In this document: positions 16,929 through 25,534 of the stretch, piece by piece
Layout: the number at the start of each line of letters is the position of its first letter
Numbering within the stretch: position 1 is the first letter of the stretch
Assembly (NCBI GenBank): GCA_963665045.2
Contig: CAXXJQ010000002.1
Span: forward strand, 1-64,000
Reading direction: 5' to 3'
Source of the DNA: JAFGRU01 sp016934985
GTDB taxonomy: Bacteria > Desulfobacterota > Desulfuromonadia > Desulfuromonadales > JAAYDE01
Length of the DNA: 64,000 bases
Translations under genes and position numbers: made by a program
Notes under the pieces: model-generated
What the model saw: the letters and a program-made list of their open reading frames with translations, nothing else
What the model was told of the DNA's origin: nothing
Databases searched by the model: none

Positions 16929-17911
16929 GGCCCACCTCCCCGTTTTTCCTTTTCCTTGCGCATGGCATCCGCCTCGATACCGGTGATTTTCACGAAAATG
17001 TCTTCGAGAGATGGTCGTATCCTGCGGGCCTCCAAGACTTCCATACCCTGCTCCTCCAGAAAACGGATCAAAGGACCGACAGGCACGGGTTCTCCAGCTT
17101 CAATCAGAATTAAGGATTTTTCCGGGATTGAAAATTCAAGATATGGAAAGGACTCGGAAAGCCTGACCTGGATGTTATCTGAAGGGTTGGCGCAGGAGAT
17201 CTGGACAATGTGTTTCGCCTCCAGAGGCTGGAGAAGGTCCCTGACCCGGTCCCTGCGGACAATGCGGCCGGCTACAATAAAGGCGATGCGCTCGCAGAGC
17301 CTTTCCGCCTCCTCGATATAGTGGGTGGTTAAAAAAATCGTCGTCCCGGATTGATGCATATCGGCAATAAGCTGCCGCACATGCCGGGCGCTGGCCACGT
17401 CAATGCCGGTGGTTGGTTCGTCGAGAAACAGGATTGGCGGTTGATGGATGATTCCGGCGGCGATGGTGAGCTTGCGCTTCATGCCCTTGGAATACCCTGC
17501 AAACTTGCGGTTCGCCGCCTGGGTCAAGCCAAAGTCGTCCAGAAGTTTCCTGGCTCGGTTCTGGCGTTGATTCTTCCCCATTCCATAGAGCGCTGCGCAA
17601 AAACAGAGGTTCTCAAACCCAGAAAGCTCCGGATAGAGGTTGCTTTCGTCCGGAACGACGCCTATCAGATGTTGGGCTGCTTTGGGATTTTTGGAGCAAT
17701 CGATCCCCCCGATTCGGATGGTGCCGGCGTCTGGACGGGCCAGCCCTGTCAGCATGTTGATGGTGGTAGTTTTGCCTGCGCCGTTGGGACCGAGAAATCC
17801 GAACAGTTCGCCGGGCAACACCTCGAAATCCACTTCCGCGACGGCCTGAACGTCAGCGAAGCGCTTGGCCAGTCCTGCCACCTCAATAATGGGCTTTTTT
17901 TCAGCAGACAT
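16925..17911 (-). CDS. ABC transporter ATP-binding protein
   Basis: 328 aa. Walker A GPNGAGKTT (41-49), signature YSKGMKRKLTIAAG, Walker B ILFLDEPTTGID and the switch His in TTHYIEEAE are all present. A C-terminal extension (about 230-310) with a DUF4162-like fold follows, as in exporters of the CcmA/NatA type. It powers the ABC-2 permease encoded next. The gene lies 10 bp after the small membrane protein gene, so the three are probably one operon. Confidence 0.92.
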   Translation of the reverse strand: MSAEKKPIIEVAGLAKRFADVQAVAEVDFEVLPGELFGFLGPNGAGKTTTINMLTGLARPDAGTIRIGGIDCSKNPKAAQHLIGVVPDESNLYPELSGFENLCFCAALYGMGKNQRQNRARKLLDDFGLTQAANRKFAGYSKGMKRKLTIAAGIIHQPPILFLDEPTTGIDVASARHVRQLIADMHQSGTTIFLTTHYIEEAERLCERIAFIVAGRIVRRDRVRDLLQPLEAKHIVQISCANPSDNIQVRLSESFPYLEFSIPEKSLILIEAGEPVPVGPLIRFLEEQGMEVLEARRIRPSLEDIFVKITGIEADAMRKEKEKRGGGP

Positions 17912-17921
17912 TTTCCGTTTT

Positions 17922-18278
17922 CTAATCCTTGGGGAACATCGAAACGATATAGGTTTCTTCCTCGGCGTTCCATTCCCGTCGAATAAATCCCCTTTTTTCC
18001 AGACTATTCATGGCTTCAACCAATTCTTTGAAATCCCCCGGTAGTTCATCCATCATCTCTTTTTGCTTCAGGGGACCGCCGTGCTGAAACAACATGGAGA
18101 TAATTTCCCGCTCCTGGTGGGAAAGCTCTTTGCGTTCCAAAGGAGACAATCCATCAGATGCCGCGGTATGCCGATGGACAAACCAGATTACTGCTGTAAC
18201 CAGAATGATTAATCCCAGGATGCAGACGCCGACGATCCAGGGCTCGGGAACGAAAGGACCATGAAATCCATGCCTCAT
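17922..18278 (-). CDS. Membrane-anchored winged-helix-like protein
   Basis: About 118 aa. One transmembrane helix (PWIVGVCILGLIILVTAVIW) is followed by a cytoplasmic part resembling a winged helix of the MarR or DUF7343 kind (LSHQEREIISMLFQHGGPLK, then LVEAMNSLEKRGFIRREW). The ATG at 18278 follows AAAGGAG and is preferred over 18314. Location between the ArsR gene and the ABC genes suggests a role in their control, perhaps as a membrane-tethered regulator. The function is inferred only from fold-like motifs. Confidence 0.6.
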   Translation of the reverse strand: MRHGFHGPFVPEPWIVGVCILGLIILVTAVIWFVHRHTAASDGLSPLERKELSHQEREIISMLFQHGGPLKQKEMMDELPGDFKELVEAMNSLEKRGFIRREWNAEEETYIVSMFPKD

Positions 18279-18476
18279 GACTGCTCCTTTCCGCACAACG
18301 AGGGATCGGCTCATGAAGAATATTCCAAGATTCTATCGGGATATCCCTTGACCTTGGCCCGATTGTGCTACGATTCTTTTGGTTTTCGACAACAGTTTTG
18401 CTCGACAGATTTTCCTTTTTCTTTTAAGTTATCGCGCAGATGCTTATATAATGGGCAAAAAAAAGGGAGGGTTACC

Positions 18477-18758
18477 TTATTTCTTGATTGCCAGGAGATC
18501 TTTCGTCAATTCCCGCCACGCTGCCAAAGTTTTCTCATTGACCTGGTAGTGGACAAAATAGCCTTGTTTATTGGCTATGACAATGTCGGCATCGCGTAAA
18601 ACGCGTAGGTGCTGGGAGACTCCCGCCGGGGTGATGGAAAGTGCATGAGCCAAGGCATTTACGCATAGAGATCGGTTTTTAAGCAAATCGATCATGCGTA
18701 CTCGCGTCTCAACAGAAAGAATCTTGAATATCCTCGCGGTCTTATCCGGCTGAAGCAC
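18477..18758 (-). CDS. ArsR-family transcriptional regulator
   Basis: 93 aa, one winged helix: ILSVETRVRMIDLLKNRSLC, then ALSITPAGVSQHLRVLRDAD as recognition helix, then the beta-wing GYFVHYQVN. The usual metal-binding CxC of ArsR/SmtB is absent (ELCVCD replaced by SLCVNAL), so it may sense something other than arsenite. The start is a GTG at 18758 with GAGGA upstream. Its gene heads the run into the ABC exporter, separated by 198 bp. Confidence 0.85.
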   Translation of the reverse strand: MLQPDKTARIFKILSVETRVRMIDLLKNRSLCVNALAHALSITPAGVSQHLRVLRDADIVIANKQGYFVHYQVNEKTLAAWRELTKDLLAIKK

Positions 18759-18917
18759 TTCGTCCTCAATTTATTTAAGTATTTACGCAAATAATCTGTT
18801 GATTCGAAAAGGTTGTCAAGAATTAATAAACAAGCCGAGAAGATGGTTCCCCCCGGCCTGTTTTTTTGCTGGCAAAGTTTTTTACCGAGGACCTGGCTTA
18901 TGATTTGATCGTCTTAA

Positions 18918-18990
18918 AAGTTGGTTCAGATTGTTTTGGTAGGTTGAAATCTGAGGTGATGGCCGGGTTCTTACAAACCCTGGGTTATGA
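18918..18990 (+). repeat. Dispersed repeat family D, fullest copy
   Basis: 5' motif CAGATTGTTTTGGTAGGTTG (18927-18946) and 3' motif TTACAAACCCTGGGTTATGA (18971-18990) occur together. A related pair is at 27283-27345, the 5' motif alone at 2231-2254 and the 3' motif alone at 29718-29737. In three cases a terminator-like hairpin follows within about 80 bp. Confidence 0.5.
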
Positions 18991-19035
18991 GAATCCCTAT
19001 GCTCCAGGAACCAATTCAAAACCCAAAAAAATTTC

Positions 19036-19069
19036 AAAAGGCCCAACCAATTTCTGGATGGGCCTTTTT
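19036..19069 (+). terminator. Hairpin terminator, bidirectional
   Basis: AAAAGGCCCA (19036-19045) pairs with TGGGCCTTTT (19059-19068). The plus strand ends in TTTTT and the minus strand in a long T run. Confidence 0.55.
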
Positions 19070-19126
19070 GCTGTAGTTTATGTCGTGACTTTTGAGACTT
19101 CGTTTATCTATAAAAACTTGGTTCGA

Positions 19127-19288
19127 AAGTATTTCTCCAAACACCGGGACTTCAAACCCGTCACCGAAGAGGAGATTCAGCTCGCAATGGACAGGCCGAA
19201 CAACCAACCAAGAACAAGAAAGGGGCTTGGGTATCGAGCCCCTAATGAGGTATTCTTAAAGAAATCACTTGTTGCACTTGCCAGCTGA
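19127..19288 (+). pseudogene. IS30-family transposase C-terminal fragment
   Basis: The last ~54 codons read FSKHRDFKPVTEEEIQLAMD, then RPNNQPRTRKGLGYRAPNEV and FLKKSLVALAS. This is the IS30 tail, where 'NNRPRKxLGYxTPxEVF' is diagnostic. The DDE core and N-terminal HTH are absent. The frame is open further upstream (to 18866) but runs through repeat D and a terminator hairpin, so that part is not coding. Confidence 0.7.
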
Positions 19289-19457
19289 ATCCGCCCCTCA
19301 AAACAACGCTGTCGGGTAACAACCCCGCCGCTGTCTTGAGTTGCGTTCAAACATTGTGATGGATACACGGTGATAACCGCTTTTGGCTATAATCACCCGT
19401 GTTCCCGAAAGAATGTCGGAACATTTTCAGCCACTTTTCATGTGTACAAACTGACTT
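19289..19457. other. Intergenic, nothing recognised
   Basis: Short spacer after the IS30 relic. No gene or clear signal. Confidence 0.5.
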
Positions 19458-19943
19458 TCAGAAAAAAACTGTCAGGCGTCTGTAGGCTTGGCGTAACTGT
19501 TCCCCCGCCGAGCCAAGTGTTTTTCTGAAAAGGGAACATCCTAAGGCGGGACGTTCGGTCAAAATTTTTAACAACTGCTGACTGGGCAAACAGATGATCC
19601 ATGTATTTTCCAAAGCACAAGCTGAAGTTTCAGATGGCAACTCCTCCATAAAAACCGGATCGAAGACCAATGTTCCCGGTCCAAACAGACCCAAGAGTAT
19701 GGGATGATGAGGATTCTCCGTTTCCTTCAAAAGTTTCACCCGGCCTCGAAAGACGAGTCCCATGGGACTTTCCAGGTCACCCTCATGCCAGAGGCATTCC
19801 CCCGCCGCAAAAAAGTTCATCTCTATGATTTGGTCAAGATATAAAAAATCCTCTTTCTTCAAAAGACCTGAAGAAATGCCTGAAAAATAGGTGCAAATTG
19901 TACCTGCTTCGTCAATATCTGAGTTGTCACTTATCTTTTTCAT
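19458..19943 (-). CDS. Cyclic-nucleotide-binding domain protein, probably truncated Crp/Fnr regulator
   Basis: 161 aa. A cNMP/CRP beta-roll (about 30-130) is clear: FFAAGECLWHEGDLESPMGL, VFRGRVKLLKE, and FGPGTLVFDPVFMEELPSET. It ends in SAGEQLRQAYRRLTVFF, at the start of the dimer helix, and lacks the winged-helix DNA-binding domain of normal ~230-aa Crp/Fnr proteins. A run of seven A at 19461-19468 near the 3' end is a plausible frameshift site, but no HTH follows in any frame, so the gene is 3'-truncated. It may be non-functional. Confidence 0.6.
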   Translation of the reverse strand: MKKISDNSDIDEAGTICTYFSGISSGLLKKEDFLYLDQIIEMNFFAAGECLWHEGDLESPMGLVFRGRVKLLKETENPHHPILLGLFGPGTLVFDPVFMEELPSETSACALENTWIICLPSQQLLKILTERPALGCSLFRKTLGSAGEQLRQAYRRLTVFF

Positions 19944-19996
19944 GAAAATTTTTTGCCTCTTTAAACCCTCCCATTGTGCTTAGGCTATTTGTTCAA

Positions 19997-20390
19997 TTAA
20001 TTAAGAAATGGCGAATAGCGGTATTGCTTCCCGGAATTGAATTCCTTTGAGTTTGCCAAACAATAGGGGAGACATATGGAAAAGGCGGCGAGGAAACGTT
20101 CCCTGAACAGCATGTTCTCGGAGCTCTCCCATGCCAAGCTATCAATTTGTTTTGACACCTCTATGGAAAGTTCGCGCATCAACTCTTTTTTGCTCTTGAA
20201 ATACAAAAACAGCGTGTCATTGACAACCCCGACTCTTTGAACCTCTTTCGCCAAAAAGCTCCAAGGTTTCATGAAGCAGGGCTGTGCTTTTATGGCCTTC
20301 GGTAACCAAGTAAAAAACGAGAAGTAGCTGAACCATGGCGAAAGGTTTAGAAGCTGGCCCCAAAGTCAGTTCCAGACGAATGTTCTTTTT
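19997..20390 (-). pseudogene. TetR-family regulator remnant
   Basis: The frame 19997-20272 holds the second half of a TetR helix-turn-helix (RVGVVNDTLFLYFKSKKELM, then RELSIEVSKQI) with part of a ligand domain. The first helix (ALLHETLELFGERG) lies in another frame just upstream, near 20240-20300, so a frameshift plus internal loss separates them. No intact start or full-length ~190-aa product exists. The stretch to 20390 contains no other gene. Confidence 0.6.
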
Positions 20391-20398
20391 AAAATATT

Positions 20399-20989
20399 CT
20401 ATTTTCGGACAAACTGAATCAGGAAGTTGTAACCTAAATCCAATTCACTCAGGGCCTTGAACCCGTTCTTTGCCATCAAGCTCCTGATCTTTTCCGGCGA
20501 CAGACGCATCTCCTGCGACGGTCCGAACCCCTCGTTCTTTTCATGGCACTCAATGACAGCCAAGCGTCCGTCCGGCTTCAAGATTCGGCCTATCTCGGCG
20601 CATAAAGCTCTCTCCTCTTTGAGGACGCCTGGAATGTGAAGCACGGTGGCGACAAGGCAGACATCAAAGCTATTTTCATCAAGAGGGAATGGTTTTGTTG
20701 CATCGGCTACCATGGGGACAATGTTGTAAAGGTCCTCTGTTGTGGCTCGCTGTCTTAGTTCGGCGATAAGATTTTCCGCTTTATCCAAGGCAAAAACCGC
20801 TCCGGAAAGTCCGACTACCTTAGAAGCATAGAGGGCGTACTCCCCCAAGCCACACCCCAGGTCCAGGAAAGTATCGCCCTCTTTAAGCCCCAGCGCCCCG
20901 AAAACACGCTCAGGTTTCTGCAACCAGAAACTGCTTGGCCGTCCAGCATGACAATGCGGTGGTACATTTTTTCGAGAATTATGTTCCAT
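20399..20989 (-). CDS. Class I SAM-dependent methyltransferase
   Basis: 196 aa. SAM-binding motif I is FLDLGCGLGEYALYAS, followed by the acidic post-motif ALDKAE and motif SFDVCLVATVLHI, as in UbiE/COQ5-type (Methyltransf_11/25) enzymes. The substrate cannot be read. Its start overlaps the end of the TolC-like gene by 11 bp, so it is the last gene of the RND efflux operon. A role in modifying the exported compound, or in metalloid methylation, is only a guess. Confidence 0.82.
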   Translation of the reverse strand: MEHNSRKNVPPHCHAGRPSSFWLQKPERVFGALGLKEGDTFLDLGCGLGEYALYASKVVGLSGAVFALDKAENLIAELRQRATTEDLYNIVPMVADATKPFPLDENSFDVCLVATVLHIPGVLKEERALCAEIGRILKPDGRLAVIECHEKNEGFGPSQEMRLSPEKIRSLMAKNGFKALSELDLGYNFLIQFVRK

Positions 20990-22502
20990 TTTTCCCTTCC
21001 TTTCCTGGCTGTTGCGACAGAGCTGCGGGCTGGCAAGAGCTTTTATCTTGCGAAGCCCCTATGGGGTTGAATCCGTCGCTGTTGACCTTGCCGACCTGGT
21101 CGCTTGGCGCCAGCATGCCGGAAACTTTCTGCAAATTCAGACGGGCGATGGCGTGATCGTGTATCGCCCGGTAATGCCGTCCCATGGCGCGAGTCAGGGC
21201 CGAACGGGCGTCCGTAATGTCAATCTCGGTGTTGACCCCCTGGTCGTATCCCATCTCCGCAAGGCGCAGGCCCTCTTGCGCATACTCAAGATTCATTTTC
21301 TGCGATTCGACGAATTTTTCCGCATCACGAATGCTCAGCACAGCCTGGCGGATTTCCAGCACGGCTTGTGCCTCATCATCAAGAAGCTCCAATTGGCGCT
21401 TGCGAAGCAGGGCTTTATTTTCCATCAATTGACCTTCGCGCTGCAGGCCGTCGAAAAGAGGAATCTCCAGCGACAGACCTACCACGGCTTCCGAACCCCA
21501 CTCTTTGTGTGTGGATGAGGCATAAGGGTCTGGACGGGCCCAACCCCCGTGTGCAAAGGCTTTTATCTGCGGCCAGTAGCGGCTGGAAGTCAGGCGGACG
21601 GCCTCCTCGCTGATATGCACATTGGCCTCGGCCTGTTTCAGATCCGGACGATTCTGAAAAGCCTGTCTTACCAATTCTTGGAAAACGGGCTGCATGCGAC
21701 GATATACGAGGGTTCCCGACAGCTTGACGTTGCTATCCTGAGCGAATCCCATATCCTTGAGCAACTGGGTTTTGGCCAGATTCTGGGCGTTTTGCTGTTG
21801 GATCACCTCCGCCTGGTAGAGAGACACGTCCACCCGTGCGCGAAGCACGTTATATTCCGTCGCCAGGCCATGATTCCGCTTGCGTGAAACGGCGTTTAGA
21901 TGGGCCTTGGCCGAGGTGGCAGTATCCTGAGCGACTTTCAGCAATTGTTGGGCGAGAAGAACACGGTAGTAACTAGTGGAGACCTGGTAAAGGGTTGCTT
22001 CGGTCTGCCCGCGAACCCTTGCGTCGCTGAAGCAGGCATGAAATTGGGCCGACCGCATTTCAGCCTGCGTGGCTCCTCCGCGAAAGAGAGGTTGTGTGAT
22101 CTCCAGACCCGCGGAGTATTCGTTCACCGAGGCAATCCACTGCTTGTCCTCGGCGTCATCATTAAAGCGGGAATAGGAACCGAGCAGGGCTATGGTCGGC
22201 AACAAGCCCTGATACGATGCCAGCACCCGCCCCCGCGCTATGTTGGTCTCCTCTATGACAGCCTGTAGGGCCTGGTTGTAGGTGAGCGAGAGCTTCAGGG
22301 CATCTTCGAGGGATAAGCTGCCGCTGATGCGGGGCTCACCCTGCTTCTCCTTGTCTTCGGCTTGCCGCCAACGCTCATAGGCCTGTGCGCGCCCTGAGTT
22401 GATTTCCTGCCGGATCTCCTGCTGCGGCGCGCAGCCGACAAGACCGAGGCCGCTTATGATGAAAAGGGCCAGAAAGGATTTCTGTAAGAGGTTAAAGATC
22501 AA
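20979..22502 (-). CDS. TolC-family outer-membrane efflux lipoprotein
   Basis: About 507 aa. A lipoprotein signal (LQKSFLALFIISGLGLVGCA, lipobox LVGC) is followed by two outer-membrane efflux repeats rich in long helices, for example ITQPLFRGGATQAEMRSAQF and IPLFDGLQREGQLMENKALL. It forms the exit channel for the RND pump. The likely start is the TTG at 22502, which has AGGAGGG just upstream and overlaps the pump's stop codon. The longer frame to 22628 would run back into the pump gene without a ribosome site. Confidence 0.88.
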   Translation of the reverse strand: MIFNLLQKSFLALFIISGLGLVGCAPQQEIRQEINSGRAQAYERWRQAEDKEKQGEPRISGSLSLEDALKLSLTYNQALQAVIEETNIARGRVLASYQGLLPTIALLGSYSRFNDDAEDKQWIASVNEYSAGLEITQPLFRGGATQAEMRSAQFHACFSDARVRGQTEATLYQVSTSYYRVLLAQQLLKVAQDTATSAKAHLNAVSRKRNHGLATEYNVLRARVDVSLYQAEVIQQQNAQNLAKTQLLKDMGFAQDSNVKLSGTLVYRRMQPVFQELVRQAFQNRPDLKQAEANVHISEEAVRLTSSRYWPQIKAFAHGGWARPDPYASSTHKEWGSEAVVGLSLEIPLFDGLQREGQLMENKALLRKRQLELLDDEAQAVLEIRQAVLSIRDAEKFVESQKMNLEYAQEGLRLAEMGYDQGVNTEIDITDARSALTRAMGRHYRAIHDHAIARLNLQKVSGMLAPSDQVGKVNSDGFNPIGASQDKSSCQPAALSQQPGKEGKNGT

Positions 22503-25500
22503 CTTTCCCTCCTGTAAACCTTGAAAAAGGTGCTGTAGAGTACGGGTACGACGACAAGGGTCAGAACCGTTGCGAAGGTCAGGCCCCCCATGATCGTCAC
22601 CGCCATAGGCGCGAAGAAAGCGTCCCACAGCAGGGGTGTCATGCCCAGAACCGTTGTAAACGCGGCCATACAGACCGGCCGGACGCGGCTGGCCGCGGCA
22701 TCAATCACGGCAGGATAGGCCTGCTTGCCGGAAGCCAGCTCGATGTTGATCTGGTCGAGAAGAACGATCTCGTTTTTGATTAGCATGCCCGAAAGACTCA
22801 AGAAACCCAGCATGGCCATGAAACCGAAAGGCTTATCCGCCAGGAGCATGCCGCTGGCAACGCCGATGAGCGCCAGGGGCAAGCCAAGAAAGACGATTAA
22901 AGGGTGGCGCAGGGTGTTGAAAATAAGAACGGAGATCAGGAACATGGCCGTGAAAGCAATGGGCACGTTGGACATAAGCTTGCCGTTGGCCTCGACCTGT
23001 TCTTCGTGTTCGCCACCCCACTCCAGGGTATACCCGGGAGGCAGCTTAATGTCTTCGATGGGTGCCTTCAACTGGCGGAAAAGCCCATCCGTGGTGCCCT
23101 CTTTCTGCTTGCAGATCACCCGCAAAACGCGCATACGGTTGAGGCGATGGATAACCGGAGCCTCCCACTGGAGTTCCTGACCGTCGGTAACCTGACCGAT
23201 GGGGACCCAATGCTGGCGGGATTCCGTCCAGACATGAACATTGTTCACATATTCGATCCTGTTCCGTTGGCTTTGCGGCGGACGCAGCACAATGGGTAAC
23301 AGGTCGTCGCCCTGGCGATAGACACCGACCTGGGCTCCCGAGAAATTCATGGCCAGGGACCGGGCCACTTCCTGACGGCTAACGCCGATTTCGCGTGAGC
23401 GCGCCTCGGCCAGATGAACGGACTGGACCTTGACCGGCCGGCCCCAATCGGTCCGGATGCTGCGGGTGTTGTCGTTGGCCCACATGACCGCCTTGACCTT
23501 GTCCGCCAGAGCCCGCAATTCGTCTGCCTCCGGGCCGCTCAACCTGGCAACCACCGAGCCGCCGCCGGGTCCGAGCTTGAAAGCGTCAACACTGGTGACA
23601 GCGCCGGAATGTTGTTCGTCCAGATAGTTGGTGAGATGGGCACGGATGGCCGGTATTATTTCGTAATCAGCCAGACTGACCAGCAGTTGGCCGTAGGCGC
23701 TGTTGGACATTTCCGGTTCGTAAGTTAGAAGAAAACGCAAGGGGCCACGTCCGACGAAACTGGCCACATCCGTCACGCCATCGAGGGTCCTGATATAGGC
23801 ACCGATGGCGGCCACTTCGTCGACGGTCCGTTTGATATGAGTACCCTCAGGCATCCAGACGTCAACGGTGATCTGCGGCCGGTTCATGTCCGGCATAAAG
23901 TCCTGCCGGACGAATCCGAAGCCCACCATGGCAACCATCAGCAAAACGGCCACCGCCCCCAGCGAAAGCCGGCGGTGATCGATGCAGACTCCGACAAAGC
24001 GCCGGTAGCAGCGGAAAAACAGATTGTCGTGCGGACGGTTGTCGCAACTCAGGCCAGACGGGAGCAGTGTAACGCACAGGTAGGGTGTCACGGTGATAGC
24101 CAGGACCCAGCTCAAACCCAGGGAAAGGCAGATGACCTGAAACAGGCTTTTCAGCCATTCGCCGGTCATGTCCTTGGACAGGGTAATGGCCGCAAAAGCC
24201 AGGATCGCAATCCCGGTGGCACCGAGCAATGGCCACTGTGTCTCGCGCACCGTCTCCTCGGCCGCCTGGGTGCGGTTCAGGCCCTCATGTGATTTGATGA
24301 CAATGCCCTCGGCGACGACAATAGCATTGTCCACCAGCATGCCCAAAGCGATGATCAGGGCGCCCAGGGATATGCGCTGCAGGGTGATATCAAAAGCATA
24401 CATGCAAAGGAAAGTCGCCAGGATGGTTAGGAGGAGAACCGTGCCGATGATGAATCCCTCGCGCAGCCCCATAAACAGGACCAGTAGCAGCATGACGATG
24501 ACCACGGCCGCGAAAAGATTGAAGACAAAGCCCCGTACGGCTTCCTTCACCGTTTCCGATTGATGGGCGATGACCTGGATCTCCATGCCGGCGGGAATGC
24601 GGCTTTGCAGCTCTTCAAGTTTTTGGTTGATGGCGTCGCCCATGGCAATAACGTCGCCACCGGAAACGGTCGAAATCCCCATCCCGACCGCAGGACTTCC
24701 GTTCCAGTTCAGGATTTCAGAGGGAGGATCAAGGTAACCTTTTTTGACCCGGGCGATATCCCTCAGACGTATCATGCGGTTGTCCGCTCCGCCCTGGATA
24801 AGCTGTTCGCCCAGTTCGCCCACCTCGGCGTAGTCACCGCTAACCCGCAAGCGGACGTCTTCCGAGCCCGCCGCGACCTTGCCCCCTTCCGTGACCCGGT
24901 TCTGCTGGCGGATGGCGTCGAAGATGGCGCTGGGGGCTATACCCAGTTGCGACAATCTGCTGCGATCAATTTCGACGTAGACGGCCTCGTTTTGCAGGCC
25001 CCAGAAGTCGATACGTCCGACGTCCCGGCAGAGCAGAAGTTCCCGCCGCAGGTCTTCGGCGACCTCTTTCAGGTCGTGCTGCGAGTAACCATCTCCGGTG
25101 ATGGCGAACAGCACCCCATAGACATCGCCGAAGTCATCGTTGACCTCGGGGCGGCCGCAACCCGGCGGCAGTTGCCGCCCCGCGCTGTTCACCTTGCGCC
25201 GCAGTTCATCCCAGACTTGGGGCAGAGTCTCCTTGTCGTAGGTTTCCTGGCTTTCAGCAAAGATGATCGACAGCCCCGAACGGGAAATGGAGCGGACTTC
25301 CTTTAACTGTTTGAGCTGCTGAATGGCTGTTTCCAGCGGCTCCGTCACTTCCACCTCGACCTGTTCCGCTGTCGCGCCGGGGTAGTGGGTATAGATCACC
25401 GCCTCTTTGATGGTGAACTCCGGGTCCTCCAGGCGGCCCAGGTTGCGGTAAGCGAAGACTCCTCCGGCGGCGATCAAAACAGTAAAAACAAGCATGATAG

Positions 25501-25534
25501 CCTTGTGTCGAATAGCGTACCCGGCAAGATTCAT
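22499..25534 (-). CDS. RND-family efflux pump, inner-membrane subunit
   Basis: 1,011 aa, normal for AcrB/HAE1-type pumps. The N-terminal helix is followed by two periplasmic loops and 12 spans in the 1+5+1+5 plan. The family phrases EDPEFTIKEAVIYTHYPGAT, EVEVTEPLETAIQQL and ISLGALIIALGMLVDNAIVV place it in the CzcA/HAE1-like group often named 'efflux RND permease' in anaerobes. The Asp of LGMLVDNA is the expected proton relay. It is driven by the proton gradient and works with the adaptor and TolC-like proteins. It overlaps the adaptor stop by 1 bp. Substrate unknown. Confidence 0.93.
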   Translation of the reverse strand: MNLAGYAIRHKAIMLVFTVLIAAGGVFAYRNLGRLEDPEFTIKEAVIYTHYPGATAEQVEVEVTEPLETAIQQLKQLKEVRSISRSGLSIIFAESQETYDKETLPQVWDELRRKVNSAGRQLPPGCGRPEVNDDFGDVYGVLFAITGDGYSQHDLKEVAEDLRRELLLCRDVGRIDFWGLQNEAVYVEIDRSRLSQLGIAPSAIFDAIRQQNRVTEGGKVAAGSEDVRLRVSGDYAEVGELGEQLIQGGADNRMIRLRDIARVKKGYLDPPSEILNWNGSPAVGMGISTVSGGDVIAMGDAINQKLEELQSRIPAGMEIQVIAHQSETVKEAVRGFVFNLFAAVVIVMLLLVLFMGLREGFIIGTVLLLTILATFLCMYAFDITLQRISLGALIIALGMLVDNAIVVAEGIVIKSHEGLNRTQAAEETVRETQWPLLGATGIAILAFAAITLSKDMTGEWLKSLFQVICLSLGLSWVLAITVTPYLCVTLLPSGLSCDNRPHDNLFFRCYRRFVGVCIDHRRLSLGAVAVLLMVAMVGFGFVRQDFMPDMNRPQITVDVWMPEGTHIKRTVDEVAAIGAYIRTLDGVTDVASFVGRGPLRFLLTYEPEMSNSAYGQLLVSLADYEIIPAIRAHLTNYLDEQHSGAVTSVDAFKLGPGGGSVVARLSGPEADELRALADKVKAVMWANDNTRSIRTDWGRPVKVQSVHLAEARSREIGVSRQEVARSLAMNFSGAQVGVYRQGDDLLPIVLRPPQSQRNRIEYVNNVHVWTESRQHWVPIGQVTDGQELQWEAPVIHRLNRMRVLRVICKQKEGTTDGLFRQLKAPIEDIKLPPGYTLEWGGEHEEQVEANGKLMSNVPIAFTAMFLISVLIFNTLRHPLIVFLGLPLALIGVASGMLLADKPFGFMAMLGFLSLSGMLIKNEIVLLDQINIELASGKQAYPAVIDAAASRVRPVCMAAFTTVLGMTPLLWDAFFAPMAVTIMGGLTFATVLTLVVVPVLYSTFFKVYRRES

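Noticed and set aside
18866..19126. Upstream part of the IS30-tail frame as a longer protein
   Set aside because: It crosses repeat D and a terminator hairpin, so only the last ~54 codons are transposase-derived.
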